The translations under genes and the position numbers were made by a program. From Rhyzopertha dominica (lineage: Eukaryota > Arthropoda > Insecta > Coleoptera > Bostrichidae), in assembly GCA_025024175.1 (NCBI GenBank), contig QCXZ01000137.1:16988001-17052000 (forward strand): a DNA stretch of 64,000 bases. Direction: 5' to 3'. The notes beneath the pieces were generated by a model. The model was not told the DNA's origin. It made no database searches and saw only the letters and a program-made list of their open reading frames with translations. Positions within the stretch are counted from its first letter, which is position 1. Each line of letters begins with the position of its first letter. Shown piece by piece: positions 1 through 12,535 of this stretch.

Positions 1-1415
1 TAGACGTTAGCTGCAACATCTGAAATACGCTAATCGTTATACTCAAAATAAATAAACGTATCTATCTGTTCACATAATCTTATACAAATACGTTTTAGTG
101 TCTTGTCCATCAATACAACCTTTAAAGTATCTTTGTAACGTCAACTAGAATTGGCAACCTCTCATGCAATGTCGCCGTCCGGGATTTTCTGAATTATCCA
201 ACTGAGAGCCTGCAGTATTATTTGAGGGTTATTTGGGCTAATATGTGCCGTATCAGCCCCTGTAAACCTTTCACTGGGGTATTAGGGCGGTGTCGCAACC
301 CCACAGCAGTTATTAATTATTTGGGGTAGTCAGCACTGCAAAATATTATGCTTGTGTTTGGTATTATCGAGGGAGGTTGAGTATGATTAAAGATTTAACT
401 TCGGGTTTGCGTATTTTGTTTCTGATTTAAGATTACAGAGGGGCGGTGTTCCTAATGGCGCAAAGATAGCCAAATGGCTCGAAGTAAGGATAAATTCGTA
501 AAGGGGTACGTTGTGTAATAAAGAATTTGTGGGCTGGCCTAAATGTAAAATCATTTAACGATATTTTCACATTAATCAAGTATTTATTGCAAAAGTGACT
601 AAATTAATAATAATGGCAAGATTATGGTGATTGGCAGATGATAATGGTTTTTAGAAATGCAAACGGTAATGGCGTATCTTCAATTTTTTGAGATCTTACA
701 AACGTTTCTTCATTGTTTGGTAATGAGTATTTAATCAGTACCAATTATTACCATTACTATACTCGCTCATATAAATAAAATATAGGACATATCATTATAA
801 CTAAAATAGCAGTAATGTAAACTTTTAATACTCAACAGAATGCTTATGCAACAATCATTTACTTTTTTCATGCTGCACTTGTTAAGGGACTAATGTAACA
901 AGGAATTCAGTGCGTTTGATTGTAGTGCTGTGAGGAATCATTACTATTAGTTTAGCTAATATCGATCAATATATGCTAACCACATGCAACCTTAGGTAAA
1001 ACAATAGCAATATCGACAAATGGAAGGCGGCATTCCAAAAACGGCCGGTGATTTCAGTGATCGTGCATCCTCAATCATTTCAACGCTAACTATGTTTTCT
1101 TAAGAAAGGAGATAAGTCATCACTTCGTTATTAACTAATAAATAAAAGGCTAAAATACATTAGCAACGTTTTTTACTGCTGTTGTTGTGGATAATAGGTC
1201 AATATCAGAAAAATATGTGTATTACTTCTAAGGCAGACTGTATTTGCCTGTGGTGTTCAACAAAGTTGCCTCTAGATTTACTAGTAAAGGACTTTCTGAC
1301 TCATTTATCCCCACTTGTGTTGTGTAGTTTAGTTTCAAAGAGGAAACATGAATATCGGTTACAACAGCGAAGAATATTATGTTATTTTATAGGCTAGCAA
1401 CGAAATCCAGGGAGG
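1..1415. other. No gene seen; unassigned repeat-like block
   Basis: I find no convincing coding sequence here. Roughly 120-480 has more balanced composition and repeated GGGCGGTGT-like words (about 286 and 441), which suggests an old repeat that I cannot place. The open frame at 1182-1397 has no recognisable motif. Confidence 0.4.
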
Positions 1416-1419
1416 GGAA

Positions 1420-2065
1420 ATGAAATCCACATCGAGCAAGAACTAGAAATTTTGGAGTTTTCTGAAGAAAATCTTAGGTAAAGTATTATAGAAGCGTCTA
1501 GGCGATGTAATATGTCCGCAAACAATGTATGCAGAATACTGTCCACAATAAATTGCATCCCGGTTAAAAAAAATTGTTACTTACGGATCAAAATCTTCGC
1601 AGAGTAATATTAGACAACAGTAATAGAAATCCTCAGTTTCCTATTTGACTGGAGAACATCAACATACGTTTTCCCTTAATGTATGACTGGTATTATAGGT
1701 GACTTTGATAAGACCTTACATTTTGCCTAGGCTTTTAGGAAGTGCAGAGTAGGTATGCTTTCTATAAAAATTTTTTCCATTTTTCCGACTTAGAGGAGAT
1801 GTGCTCATTTTTCATTAGCTGTATAGAATGGTTTGAAGAACATTTTCCAGACCGTTGTAGTGGGAAAGGCTAGGAAACACCTATTCAGTGGCATCCGAAG
1901 TCTCCGGACTAAAATCCAATTGACTTCTATTTCTGTTGCCGTATGAAGACATTGTTTATTGGACTGAAGTCAACACTATTGAAAAACCACAAGAAAAAAT
2001 ATTTAACATTTTCGATGAAACAAGAGCCACCGTACACAATTTATGTTCAGTAAATTTTATTTTTT
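1420..2065 (+). pseudogene. Decayed DDE transposase (IS630/Tc1-mariner superfamily, DUF4817 type)
   Basis: Broken reading frames on the plus strand keep the order of motifs of an insect IS630-like transposase. Around 1483-1566 a helix-turn-helix stretch reads SIIEASRRCNMSANNVCRIL. At 1830-1860 comes EWFEEHFPDR, and near 1880-1935 PIQWHPKSPD, a stop, then NPIDFYF. These match the family's pattern in which the second catalytic Asp block is followed by 'PI.WP.RSPDL.PLDFF', which carries the third acidic residue. Several stops and frame changes show it is dead. No terminal repeats were found. It may belong to the same broad family as the 46.5-kb frame. The family call is by motif memory only. Confidence 0.5.
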
Positions 2066-2189
2066 ATAAAAGACAATTGTTATAAATTAGTTGTTGTTAT
2101 TATTACACTCCTTGTTTTTGTTGAGTCCTTACTCTATTACTTTAGTTGTTGAATGCTGCTGTATGATTAAACTATATGTGTACTTTGCC

Positions 2190-3068
2190 CAGTGATGGGC
2201 GCGTAGAATACGCCATGTAAATTACGCTATTATCTACGCGTAAACTATGTAATACTCTACCTTAAAAGTCTACTGTAGAAAACAGCATTGTGTAGACAAA
2301 CAGAACTCTAGAAATATATAGTTTTTTTTTAGTGGTGTTCTGGTGTTCATCATCAGTACCACTCAAAACGCCTCAAATGCCAATATTATTTTGTATTTTA
2401 TTATTATTTTATATTTATTCTTAATTAAACAAAATACTACTTTGTTGTAATTNAGTTTGACTAGATAAATGTTTAAATAACAATAACTTGTATGGGTATA
2501 CGTCAATTATAGCAAGAAGACCTGAGTAAGCAGGCTAAGTGTGCTGTCCAAAAGCACTTTGGCGCACTTTGGATTTTATTATCTTTATTCTCTATAAACG
2601 GAAATACGCGGCCAATTTTATATGCCATCCATGTTCTTTCACGAGACGTTTTTAATTGCAAGTCATTTTTATTGTCGTATATATGTATACTGAACTAGGT
2701 ACATTGATCTAGAAAGTAACAGGTGATAATTGATTACAGTAGATACCTTTCTTTGGAGAAAAATCAACTTGTACTAATTTGATAGCATGTGAAAATAGGC
2801 TTCTTAAAAATGCACTTAATATAGTCGTGGAAGGAAAACATAATGTTTTGTCTTTTATGTTCTAAAGAAAACTGTTATAAAAAGGAAATTGACACATGAA
2901 GAAGCTAGCAAAACAGAGAAATTAGAAACAAAATGGTTTCCATTCAGGTTTATCGCGTACCTACTTAATACACTTTAACCATAATATACTCGTCTTGAAT
3001 TTTCTACTCAAACGTATCTGCGTGTAACGCAGAAAATTATAATTTACGCGTAAACGCCCATCACTGCG
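2190..3068. mobile_element. Non-autonomous hAT-like DNA transposon with 8-bp TSD
   Basis: The left end reads CAGTGATGGGCG (2190-2201); the right end carries its inverse, CGCCCATCACTG (3055-3066). Subterminal TTTACGCGTA-type words are also mirrored (about 2236-2248 and 3040-3052). The 8-mer ACTTTGCC flanks both sides (2182-2189 and 3069-3076). An 8-bp duplication and CAGTGATGG-like termini are typical of hAT elements. The right end has two extra bases (CG) before the duplication, so the exact border is uncertain. The interior is AT-rich and non-coding, with one N at 2453, so any movement would need a transposase supplied in trans. Confidence 0.7.
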
Positions 3069-3076
3069 ACTTTGCC

Positions 3077-4455
3077 TCTGTATTGATTTATTCTGCCAGA
3101 CATGAATCAGGTGCTACTTTAAGAGTACCTTTTAAATACCTACCTACTTTTTCGAATATCTCATTTTTGCATGTTTTTTATTATTATTTCGTAATCTACA
3201 TAGAATAAACGGTTTTATTGACAAAAAAAGCAATGCCTACTACTTCTTTTAGTAGACAATATTTATGTGTTTAACAGTTTAACATCCCGCTTATTAAGGA
3301 ACACCCTATATATTAAAAGTCTGTTTCAAATTACAGATTGCCCCTGATATAGAACAAGCAATTAGATGCAGATGCAGATTAGATCCATTGGAAAATTGAA
3401 AACTGTATTAATAATTGACTTAGTATTTAAATCCTTCTTTGCATTGTAAGTACTCTAAAAAGGCACTTTACTTTAGGCTATTTTTCACAAAGACGGTCTG
3501 TGGCATATACATTGTAAACAAATAAAAATACTTTTGCAATTTAGTGTAATCATCCATGAGGTTCTTTCAATTAGAATGTACCATTTGTAAAATAAGCATA
3601 GATGCAGCAAACCTTAATGTGACAGAAGGGTATTTTATATATTCAGATTACTATTTTTGACAAAAATAAAGCTACAAATGCTTCTATACCTATAATATAT
3701 AATAATAATAATAATTACCTTGAGTATTTTTCATGAAAAACTTATGTTTAGAGCGATTTCTGATTCCTTGTTGTGACTTTTGTATTTACCATGGATATCA
3801 AGTAATGGTATAATTTGTTTACAAATAAATGTTTAGTTTTTGATAACAAGATTTTCTTTATTACAAACGGTACATAATAAATATTCCACTACTATGACAT
3901 AAACAGATTTCAACATATTATAACAGCAGCTTTCACTCAACGAACGTACTAATTCGCTTCAGTTGGTAGATAACTGATTAGATATTAGAGATGTAAAAAT
4001 ACTTTCTTATATCTCTGATATTTTATGCTTTACCAATACGTGTATACCAAATGGTAAAACACAATATATACATAAGTATTTTCTGTCTTAGATATAGTGA
4101 TGCTTCTATACTTAGCTGGAGAATTCTTATAGGTAATTCTAGTTTTTCTTTTGTCTTCTGGCACTGAGAAGCTCCGTTTTCGATGGTTCTCCTATTAAGA
4201 GTCCACTTGTGCACTGTTTGCCACGAGACTCTTAGAGGCAGTTTGGCGTACACTAAGTGTATACTAAGCGTTATCCAGGGTACACCCCTCCGAATATTAT
4301 TATACACAAAAGGTTTATGCATTAGTTAATAGTAAAGGTTCGATAATTCAACAATCCCCTAAATATTTAGTCAATATGGACACAAATTTCCATTCGTGAC
4401 TATTTTACAAGCATTCAGTAGGACGACTTGATTGAAATCCTCTTCGAAACTCTGT
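3077..4455. other. AT-rich DNA, no gene seen
   Basis: Nothing coding is supported. A short AAT-type microsatellite lies near 3690-3715. The frame at 4023-4322 (minus) shows no motif. Confidence 0.5.
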
Positions 4456-4460
4456 CCTTG

Positions 4461-4495
4461 TATAAAATCCCGCTTCCTTTGTAATTACTTCAGAA
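4461..4495 (+). promoter_or_regulatory. Predicted TATA + initiator core promoter
   Basis: TATAAAAT lies at 4461-4468, and an initiator-like TTCAGA at 4489-4494 puts the A of the start site at 4492. The spacing of about 31 bases from the first T of the TATA box is what arthropod TATA/Inr promoters use. The sequence immediately downstream changes abruptly from AT-rich to GC- and CpG-rich. This is a prediction from sequence; no transcript is known to me. Confidence 0.5.
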
Positions 4496-4925
4496 TTCAT
4501 TTCAATTAAAACAGAAGAAGTGCTCTCCCATAGATTAACGTTCGGAATGGAAAACAAACATTCCACTCATTCTCCATTCTACCCCATTCCACGTTCGCCG
4601 CATAAACACCGGAAACCGACACCTCGAACAACACTCCCCTCGACCCTGCGGCAGTGCCAAGAAGAAAAGGTGCCGTTGAAACGCAGGTACATCTCTCGCG
4701 TACGCCCCGCAGGAAAGTTGAAAAGCTCGCGCAAGCTCCGGCGACGCCGTGCGGTTTGGTCCAGCGTCGGGACGCTCGCTGGCGTAGTCTTTAACGGCGT
4801 TCGGTGCGGTCTGGTTGACGGTTGACGGAGGATTCCGAGACCATCGACAACTGGCGTCCAAACACAGCCGGTGAAACAGACGAACAACTAGTGACTGAAG
4901 AAGACGTTCGATTACGGGAATTAAG
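4492..4925 (+). other. Probable untranslated first exon of a host gene
   Basis: This island is far richer in G+C and CpG than its surroundings, especially 4560-4920. It starts at the predicted TATA/Inr promoter and ends at TTAAG|GTAAGG, with the GT at 4926-4927, a close match to the splice-donor consensus. No ATG lies between about 4800 and the donor. The frames inside (4520-4825 plus, 4535-4966 minus and others) are low-complexity, Arg/Ser/Pro-rich products of GC-rich DNA with no family resemblance. I therefore read it as 5' UTR with upstream ORFs rather than coding sequence. If correct, the first intron runs rightwards for an unknown distance, possibly past the window. The gene cannot be named from this. 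Confidence 0.45.
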
Positions 4926-7320
4926 GTAAGGATCGTTTTTGATGGTTTGGATTTTGGTGATTTCACAGAGATTTATTTGACAAATGTATAAGCTGAACTT
5001 CTGATTAAGAAGATTTAAAAAGAATGTCGTGAACTCGTTGGTTTTTAATCTTTCGTTTCGTTTTAGCTTAGAACTAAAGTACATCTAAAGAATTTCGTCT
5101 GACGTTTATGTTGGAGTCTTCTTAGGCCTATAGCTTTTGCCGTGGTTCTTGTATTTAAATAGAACAGACCTGTATGTTTCTTACGTTTAAACGTAAAAAA
5201 CTGGAAGATCTAATTTTATTACTATGAGTGGTGAATTAACTCTCAAGATATGATTTTGTCACAATATGCGTGTCCTCATTACTTGAATGATGTAGACCGC
5301 ATTATGAAATGACATAAATGCGAGCACTTCAAAGTAGGTTTATATTAAAACGACATCGTAGATTCATAACAAAGACTCTACAGAAGGAGCAGAAAGCATA
5401 GTATTTGTAACAAAGCTCTTCACTCGGTATAGACTGCACTTTCATAAAACCTTGTATTCACACCTGTTGTAACTTGAAATCGCACGTATGGCAGGACTAA
5501 ATTTAACAGAAATTATAAAAAAATATATTTCTTGCTATAGCATAATGCATTTTGTTATAAATATGAAGTTATCTAAAATTCAATTGTTGATGCTTCTAAC
5601 AAAATGCTTTTATTTTTTACATCAGCATTATTTTGTTTTATCTTGGATACGAGATACATTATAAAGCCCGTTACGCCTTAGGGTGTTATTATTACGCCCG
5701 CTTATAACGCTATTTGGTTCACGTGTGTTGTAAATTTGACATAACAAGCAAATCATAATGGAGAACAATTATTTTTAATCCTTAAAATTAATAATGCAAT
5801 TTTAATAAAAATATCCATAAATTGATTGTATACCTATTCAAAGCTGAATTTTGCATTAGACGTTTCATCTTTATAGCCGAGTACGATTTTCAGCATTATC
5901 ATTTTCGATATTCTACTGTCTTCAATATAACCTGATGCAACTGTATCACTTTTCTACTTTCCGTATCCCTTTAACCGACACCTTCGCAAGAAGAATTGCC
6001 GATGTTTGACGTAAACAGTGGCCCATGCGTTCTTAGACATTGAAATAACCAAGATATAATGCAATTCTTGACGTGATGTATCCATTTTTAACAACTGGTA
6101 GTGGGCGAAAGCCCAAAAAACCCGTCGTTTTCTTATCCCGTTTGGTAGGAGTAAAACTTTTTGAACCACCAGTTTTTGTCTTGAGCATTGACCACCACAC
6201 CTCCTCTGTCATGTATGCCGTCTATGGTTCACAGTCCTCCAAAAGGAACCATTAATAGGACAACCTATATAAAGAAAGTTACATCATCAATTGGGTTATT
6301 ATATATCTATATTCTTTCCAAAAAATGTATTGTTTGTAATTGTTGTGGTCAAAATTTACGATTTTTGAGTATATTGTCGCATTTGGGCCTCAGCTGGACG
6401 GGATCAGTGGTGGTCAAGCCAAATGCCGTATACAAGCCACGAGATTTAATAGTAATCACAGATCAACTCAGTAAAGATATAGGTACAAAAATAAAGACCA
6501 AGTTACGCATGTTACAAAAATGCAAAAATTATCAACGGACATAAAAATGAGAGAACATGACTAAGTTTCATTAACGATAAGGAATTTTAAAAGACAATAG
6601 AGGTTCAAATTTTTACTTACGTGAATTATTGCACTTATATCTTTTCAAAGCAATGAGGATACCTAGATAGCAGTNTCGCAACCTCTCGGTGATCAAGCCT
6701 GAACCTGACTCCCCGATCGTTATCTACGATTTCCGTATCTAGATGAAAACAGCAAATTTGCGCTTTACGCGGTTGTCATGTTTTTATTTTTTTCAGATCT
6801 GATAGATGGAAAATGGCAACAATGTTGCGAGTGCTTTAGAGGGTATGCGACAATATATCCTTTCAATACTTGCTCTAAAAACTTGTTTTTATGTTTATTT
6901 TCCGGTAAAGCACCGTTTTTGTTACTCCATTGTGGAAATTTGTTCGAATTCTTTTTCATACTGATTTCAGTATATTTTTGGGAACAACTCTGCATGAACT
7001 TTTTCGGCTCCTGCAAGTATATTTTCTGAAATTTTACTAATTTCATCCATAACGAGCCCGTATTTCATACGTATCGCTGTTTTTCACAAATATATAAATC
7101 GTCTTGTAATCAATTAAAACAAATCGAACGAGTAGTTTCATGTTCCAAATTTTGATTTTTTTAAGTATTCNAAGTGNAAAATAAAACGTATGCCTCACAA
7201 TGTTCATATCCTTCGGGCGACTTACAAAATCTTAGGCTCTATGGCCCTAGATTTGTGTAAACTCGTCACCCTGCTAGGTCATAAACATCTAAGTAATACC
7301 CTTGGTACATAAACAAAATT
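4926..7320. other. AT-rich DNA, no gene seen
   Basis: Probable start of a long intron if the 4.5-kb exon is real. The frames at 5954-6169, 6073-6255, 6188-6544 and 6765-7046 have no motif. Single ambiguous bases lie at 6675, 7171 and 7177. Confidence 0.4.
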
Positions 7321-7321
7321 T

Positions 7322-7425
7322 TGTTCAAACTTATGTCAGCCAATTGTTCTATTTTTGGCAAAGATTACAGGTGTAATCGAAACGTCAGATTAATAACTTT
7401 TTGTCAGTGCTGGTTACTGACTGAT
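7322..7425 (+). repeat. Fragment of a Penelope-like element terminal arm
   Basis: The stretch contains GTTCAAACTTATGTCAG, then GGCAAAGATTACAGGTG followed by TAATCGAAACGTCAG and TTTTTGTCAGTG. The same words occur in the same order in the arms of the Penelope-like elements at 36.3, 38.8, 45.9 and 46.4 kb. It includes the GATTAC/GTAATC hairpin followed by GAAACGTC. No coding part and no second arm were found, so it looks like a degraded fragment. Confidence 0.7.
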
Positions 7426-7429
7426 ACTT

Positions 7430-9360
7430 TGGACACTGACAACCTCCATTCTCGTATAACTGTTGTATATTTTATATTGCGGTAATAATAATTTTAGCCT
7501 GTACTTTAATCACGCCTACTTTATTATCTAATTATGGGCAATATTACTCTCGCAAATCTGATGGCAGTAATACACTTTGAAGGATATGTTTTCTTAACCA
7601 ACGTGTCATGTCGGTAAACTATTTGATATCATATTGCGTTGAAATACCATTGGCCCCTTTAACTTAATATAAAATTCTAATATAAGTTTGCAATAATATG
7701 TATACGTTCCTATAATTCGACCGCTGCCTAACTAATTTGAAGCATTTGGATGGGTTGTCTCAAGAGCTACAAATATTATATTTATGGATACTAAATTGTT
7801 GTGTTTACCGTAATTGAATGCGTTGTTCTATGTTTTTCAGTACTATTTCTTTTACCTGTATCAATTTTCGCATTTAATCTTTCACATTCGTCACATGAAT
7901 CATAACTCTGTTATTTAGCTGTTTTTCATGAGCGTGCTACAAACATAGTGACTGACATAAAAATAATAACAGACTGGGAAGAAGGCGAATATGCAAAAAA
8001 AAACAAATAAACTTCGTGACGGGCAAAAGTAACATTTCTAAAAGCTTATTTGATTATCGCTATACGAGAGCAAACAAGTGCAAATCTCGTCAGCTTAGCA
8101 AGATAAAGGACCAGAGTTTCTTTCGTCTTCTTTAAACAAAACAACGCTAATTTGTTGCGTTTGCCTTTAAGATACCACGATATTCATCACTCGAACACGT
8201 CCGGCTCATTATGGGAACAAAATTGCAAAATTTGCTTAACTCTCACAGACTCTAACGGTGCTTCAGGGTGCTGTAGAAGTAACTTGAGTTGACTTGTTGG
8301 TGAACGCTTAGAGCATCGTGGTACTCTACCTATTATTCATATCCTTTTGGGTTTTTTTGTATTTATTTTACTTATGCAAACCAAGGTTTATTCAAATAGA
8401 ATAATTACTACTATGTGTTTTTCTTTTTGTCGGTCATATATTAGTATTTGTAGTGATGCTACTGGTACTCCTAATATTCGTTAATGTGAAGATCTATGAC
8501 TAATAGCGATTTTTATAAGGGCAGCGGGATTGATGGTGGAATAAAATGTAATCTATTATTTGCTGATGATGAGCGATAAAATGCAGAAGCACATATAATT
8601 AACAGCAGAACAGTGGTTAGTGAAAAAGATGCGTTTAGTACAACTCTGGTTCATAAATGTCATAGACCAGAAGTTAGTCAGTTCATAGAAATAGCTGCCA
8701 CGATCTTGCAAAATAATTTTTATATATTCCTTTCGTTTTTGGGTAAAAACTTAATATGGTCTCTTTTTTGTCAGTATGAGTAAATGTCGAAAGCGTGCTG
8801 TTTTAAAACGGCTTCATATATAATCGAGTTGCTACATATGAAATTCATACCCACAACATCCCTTCGAAAGACCTTCGCTCTTGGTTATAAAACTTTTTAC
8901 TCATGTTGCTCTCGTCTGTAGATATTAAATTTGCATTGCACAAACTGTTATTACAGCTTTAAGAATATCGCGAGGTTTCTATGAGGCTAACATAATATAC
9001 TTGCAGAATTCTAGACTTAACATCATACATCATTAAATGCTAGTCAAAATAAACACCAGAGGAGATTTAAGCATGAGAACAAATTACAAGAGGAACCAAG
9101 CTTATTTAAAAATTAGTAATTCCTAGTGGTATTCTAGTTTTACCTCAGAGGTATCAATTGCATAGCAACCCACTCTGTCCATGCTGTAAGATTAATTAAT
9201 ATATTTTGGGTTTTGAAAGACGTTGATGACTAGTAAAGCGACAGTTAAGAACAGAGTACTGACTGTAATAAGAGGAAATACCGAAGCATTTAAAAGTACT
9301 GACAAATATTCAACGTATTTGGAAGAAAACTAATTACCTATCTTTGGTAACGATCATGTG
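7430..9360. other. AT-rich DNA, no gene supported
   Basis: A LLFADD-like reading near 8550 hints at a very old reverse transcriptase, but the context does not support it. Nothing else was seen. Confidence 0.35.
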
Positions 9361-9363
9361 TGT

Positions 9364-9432
9364 ACAATATAAATATAATATAAATATGATATAAATACAA
9401 ATATAATATAAATACAAATATAATATAAATTA
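9364..9432 (+). repeat. AT-rich tandem repeat, period about 17 bp
   Basis: The unit AAATATAATATAAATAC is repeated about three to four times with small changes. It is a simple minisatellite; the minus frame over it (9338-9535) is an artefact of the repeat. Confidence 0.75.
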
Positions 9433-10041
9433 CTTTTGCATGGGTGTGAATCATGGGTTCTAATAGATAGGACGAAGAAGGGCAACAGGAATAATAATGA
9501 TTGATAAGCCAGAAATTATGTAATAATAAGAACACTGGAAAGAATAGTGGGGATATAAATAAGGCAGGGCTGAATAAGAGACTAAGAAAAGCTTAACCAA
9601 CCGAAACTGGCACAGGTTCTTTAAAAAACTATTTAACTGAGGTGAAAGCAATGTTTATAGAAAAGACCGGTGTAAAGCAATAAATTGGTTAATGTTAAAT
9701 TTTACCTTAACACCTAATGGCAGAAGAGGCTTTTACTAAGGAAGAGAATATGATTCTATCTTAGTATTGGATAGGTCCATCTTATGGAGGAGGATATAAT
9801 AAATAATGAAAAAGTATTCATCCTGGGGAGACAAATACTTTTTCTTTATTTGATTCTATGTTATACTCTGTTTTTTAGAACAGCAAGAGTACAAATACTC
9901 AGTGGCAAGTTTGCAAGTATTCAATTTATTTTCAAAGTTTTCGGCAAAATTAATGAATGACAAGACAAACTCCAAGATTTATTTTAGTTATGGTTGACTG
10001 TTACACTGAATGTCTTTATTAAAAGTAATTAAGTTCAGTTA

Positions 10042-10194
10042 AAATGTATGTATATGCTATGCTGTCTGCAACGCAAAATAGCTGCAGATAGATCTATTTC
10101 GCTATCATTATATCTCATCACTGCAATTTAGGTCTAGTGCTGACAGCATAGCACACAACTGGTTTGACTATATACCAAAGTCTTGGTATGGGGG
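10042..10194 (-). mobile_element. Short hammerhead-bearing retroelement, copy A (5'-truncated)
   Basis: On the minus strand this 153-bp repeat shares the stem I segment, the GATGA core, a stem II, GAAA and the stem III word ATAGATCTAT with the copies at 18.8 and 53.1 kb. It also shares their 3' end (CATAG...TACAT plus A/T tail). Near-perfect 12-bp direct repeats TAAGTTCA(G/A)TTA flank it at 10030-10041 and 10195-10206. The core C3 is G here (GTGATGA instead of CTGATGA), and stem II is weakened, so this copy should not self-cleave. It lacks the 5' third seen in the other two copies, as expected of 5' truncation during reverse transcription. Confidence 0.75.
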
Positions 10195-10206
10195 TAAGTT
10201 CAATTA

Positions 10207-11555
10207 TCAATTATAGGCTCTGAATCTTAAAATAAGAATTTATCAACTATATAAGGGAACCGGTGCCAAATATTCATTTATCAGGTCATGTCATATAGGT
10301 CTGGCAGAAAACATATAATTTCTCTAATTCCACTTTCATTCGACTAATGCATTTCACTAACTGTTTTGTTGTGCAAGCTTATACTTTATTAACTCATACT
10401 CTATTATTAAATCACATTTGCAATGTTATTACTAATTTGTTAATACGCTGAGATAATATCGTACCTACTATATATCGTATATTCAAATCTTTTTGTTCAT
10501 AAAAGCTGAAGCAAAAGCTTTTGACAATTAGCCAATTCTTATCAAACTGACTTTCTCCAGGCATCTGACACAAGCTCGTCATTGAGTGAAGCAAGCTATT
10601 AAATTGGGCAAACCATGCTGTATTATTATAATAGAGCTGGGTGTAATCACTGTATGTACTGACTGTTACCATGTGCATGAAATTAATAATTATATCCTTA
10701 CCATTAGTTACAGCTATATCGCGGCTTTTATTTTACACAACTTTGAACCATACAATATAATATACGATTTCGCTTACACTATAGGACTAAAATCAGTATT
10801 GTAAAATTGCATATTGTTATCGCATCAACTGCCAGTAAAGTTTTAACTGTTTTTGTTTTAATTCCTGGCACATGTTTGGTCCGCTTATCCACCCATCCCT
10901 TCCTAATAACTCGATATTTGTGTGATAGCAGTTGAAATAGAAGAAAACGCGAGAGCTGCATTTGCCTACATTAACCAGGCTAGTAAGTGCTATGGCTAGA
11001 TATCCCATAAAAATACATTTAATCTTATATTTAGAAAATGTGATGATGCCTGTAGGATAGAACTCCAACTCGAATATTTTCATGTTGAATACCAACGAAT
11101 AAAAAAACAATTACCGGACTTCAATCAAGATTTTATATCGCTGAAACAGGGGAGTTTTTCCTTTTTTTAAGTTAGTAAAGTTCGTAGTTATCGCGCAAGT
11201 GAAGATCATAGGTTTCAAAATTCAATGGTCTGCAGACCACATCGAAAGCTGTGGTTAACATGTTTTATTTGAAGTACCAAAATAGTTTATAGAGTTTCAC
11301 TAAAATAATAAAGTGAGTACTGATTCCCTAGGCATTACAAAAAAATATTTATCAGGGAAACATTTCGAACTCTTTATGCTCCCATTAAAGTTATTTAAGT
11401 ATCATATATTAATTTATTCACATAAAATATGTTTTCACATTTAAACGAATTATATGCCAACAACAGTTTCATTATGTTGTGGTTGCGATGCCAAAAGAGA
11501 TAACAACAGGCCATAATGACTGCCCAATGCAGAGGTGATACAATTCTATTTTATA
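10207..11555. other. AT-rich DNA, no gene seen
   Basis: The frames at 10412-10678, 10586-10804 and 10817-11110 overlap each other on both strands and show no family motif. Confidence 0.4.
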
Positions 11556-11559
11556 GCGA

Positions 11560-12120
11560 GAAATAATGCTGGGGTCTGCAATTTCATCGGACCGCCGCTG
11601 TTGCACCCTGCCACATTAATTGACGAAACGTTAGCAGCAGTAACCAACTGACAGCTGGATTTAGCAATCAAAAATATTAACAGAATTAATTTGGAGACAT
11701 CCATTGCCATTATAACCGTCGGCGCTTTTCCGCCCGTTCTCCAGCTTCATTCTGTTCAATATAAACGCAGAGGCGATTTTATTTTCCAATTAAAAATAGA
11801 TTGGCCTTCGATTTCCATTGTGCCACTTTTTTCAGCAATATAAAACCGACAGTTATTAAACAGTAAAAGTACGAATGGGAATGGCCGTAATGAGGACGAG
11901 TTTCATTTGATGCGGCCGGGAAATATTCGTAAAATTTTACAGCGGAGTTTTCTCTGCTCTGCATCCATGTTTATGTTGCCTCTGCCGTTTCGGCTTCTCG
12001 ATGCGCACAGCTAATGTCCCAGAATAATTTTATGGGCCTTTTGGGAAATAATAGATTAGGATGAGGCGAAGTGCCCATCCACTTGGAGGAGAACCGGCAG
12101 AGGAACTGGAAACGGGAATG
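11560..12120. promoter_or_regulatory. Enhancer-like island of ordinary composition
   Basis: Base composition becomes balanced and homopolymers vanish relative to both flanks, with no reading frame of note. Site-like words include TTAAAAATAG (an exact MEF2-type match, about 11790), TGTTTATGTT (forkhead-like, about 11970) and TTTTATGGGC (Abd-B/Cdx-like, about 12030). Such islands in insect introns are often conserved non-coding elements. The assignment is inference from composition only. Confidence 0.3.
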
Positions 12121-12535
12121 TGTCCAATTCAGAACTGGATTTTGCGGAACGGCCTCATCTACATAAAGGTGAAACTGATCCTTTACGACCGTCGGTTACT
12201 TGGGTTGGTTATTTGAGAATAGCACTTTTTAAATTCAGTAAGTGGAAATACATACCTATATTCGCATCAATTTTTCAATCATTCCTGAACCTGCTTTATA
12301 GTAGACATCCAAAATTAATGTTTGACGTAGTATAGAATATGATGTGATATAAAATTTTCTGTAACTGTTATTAGATATGAAGCATTTTTCAGTAAAAACA
12401 TGGAATCATAAAGAACCAGAATATCAGCAATTCAAACCTAACCTATCCTCCTATTCTATGCATTAATAAATTATCTGATGTTTGATTAAAATAGGGTATA
12501 TGCTAAACAGTATTTTATGTGTTGAATAAAGATAT

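Noticed and set aside
4520..4966. Overlapping open frames of 97-143 codons on both strands
   Set aside because: All fall in one GC-rich block, where stops are rare. Products are low-complexity and no family is recognisable, so a 5' UTR fits better.
8540..8570. LLFADD-like reading suggesting an RT active site
   Set aside because: Only six residues match, and no other RT motif is found in order around it.
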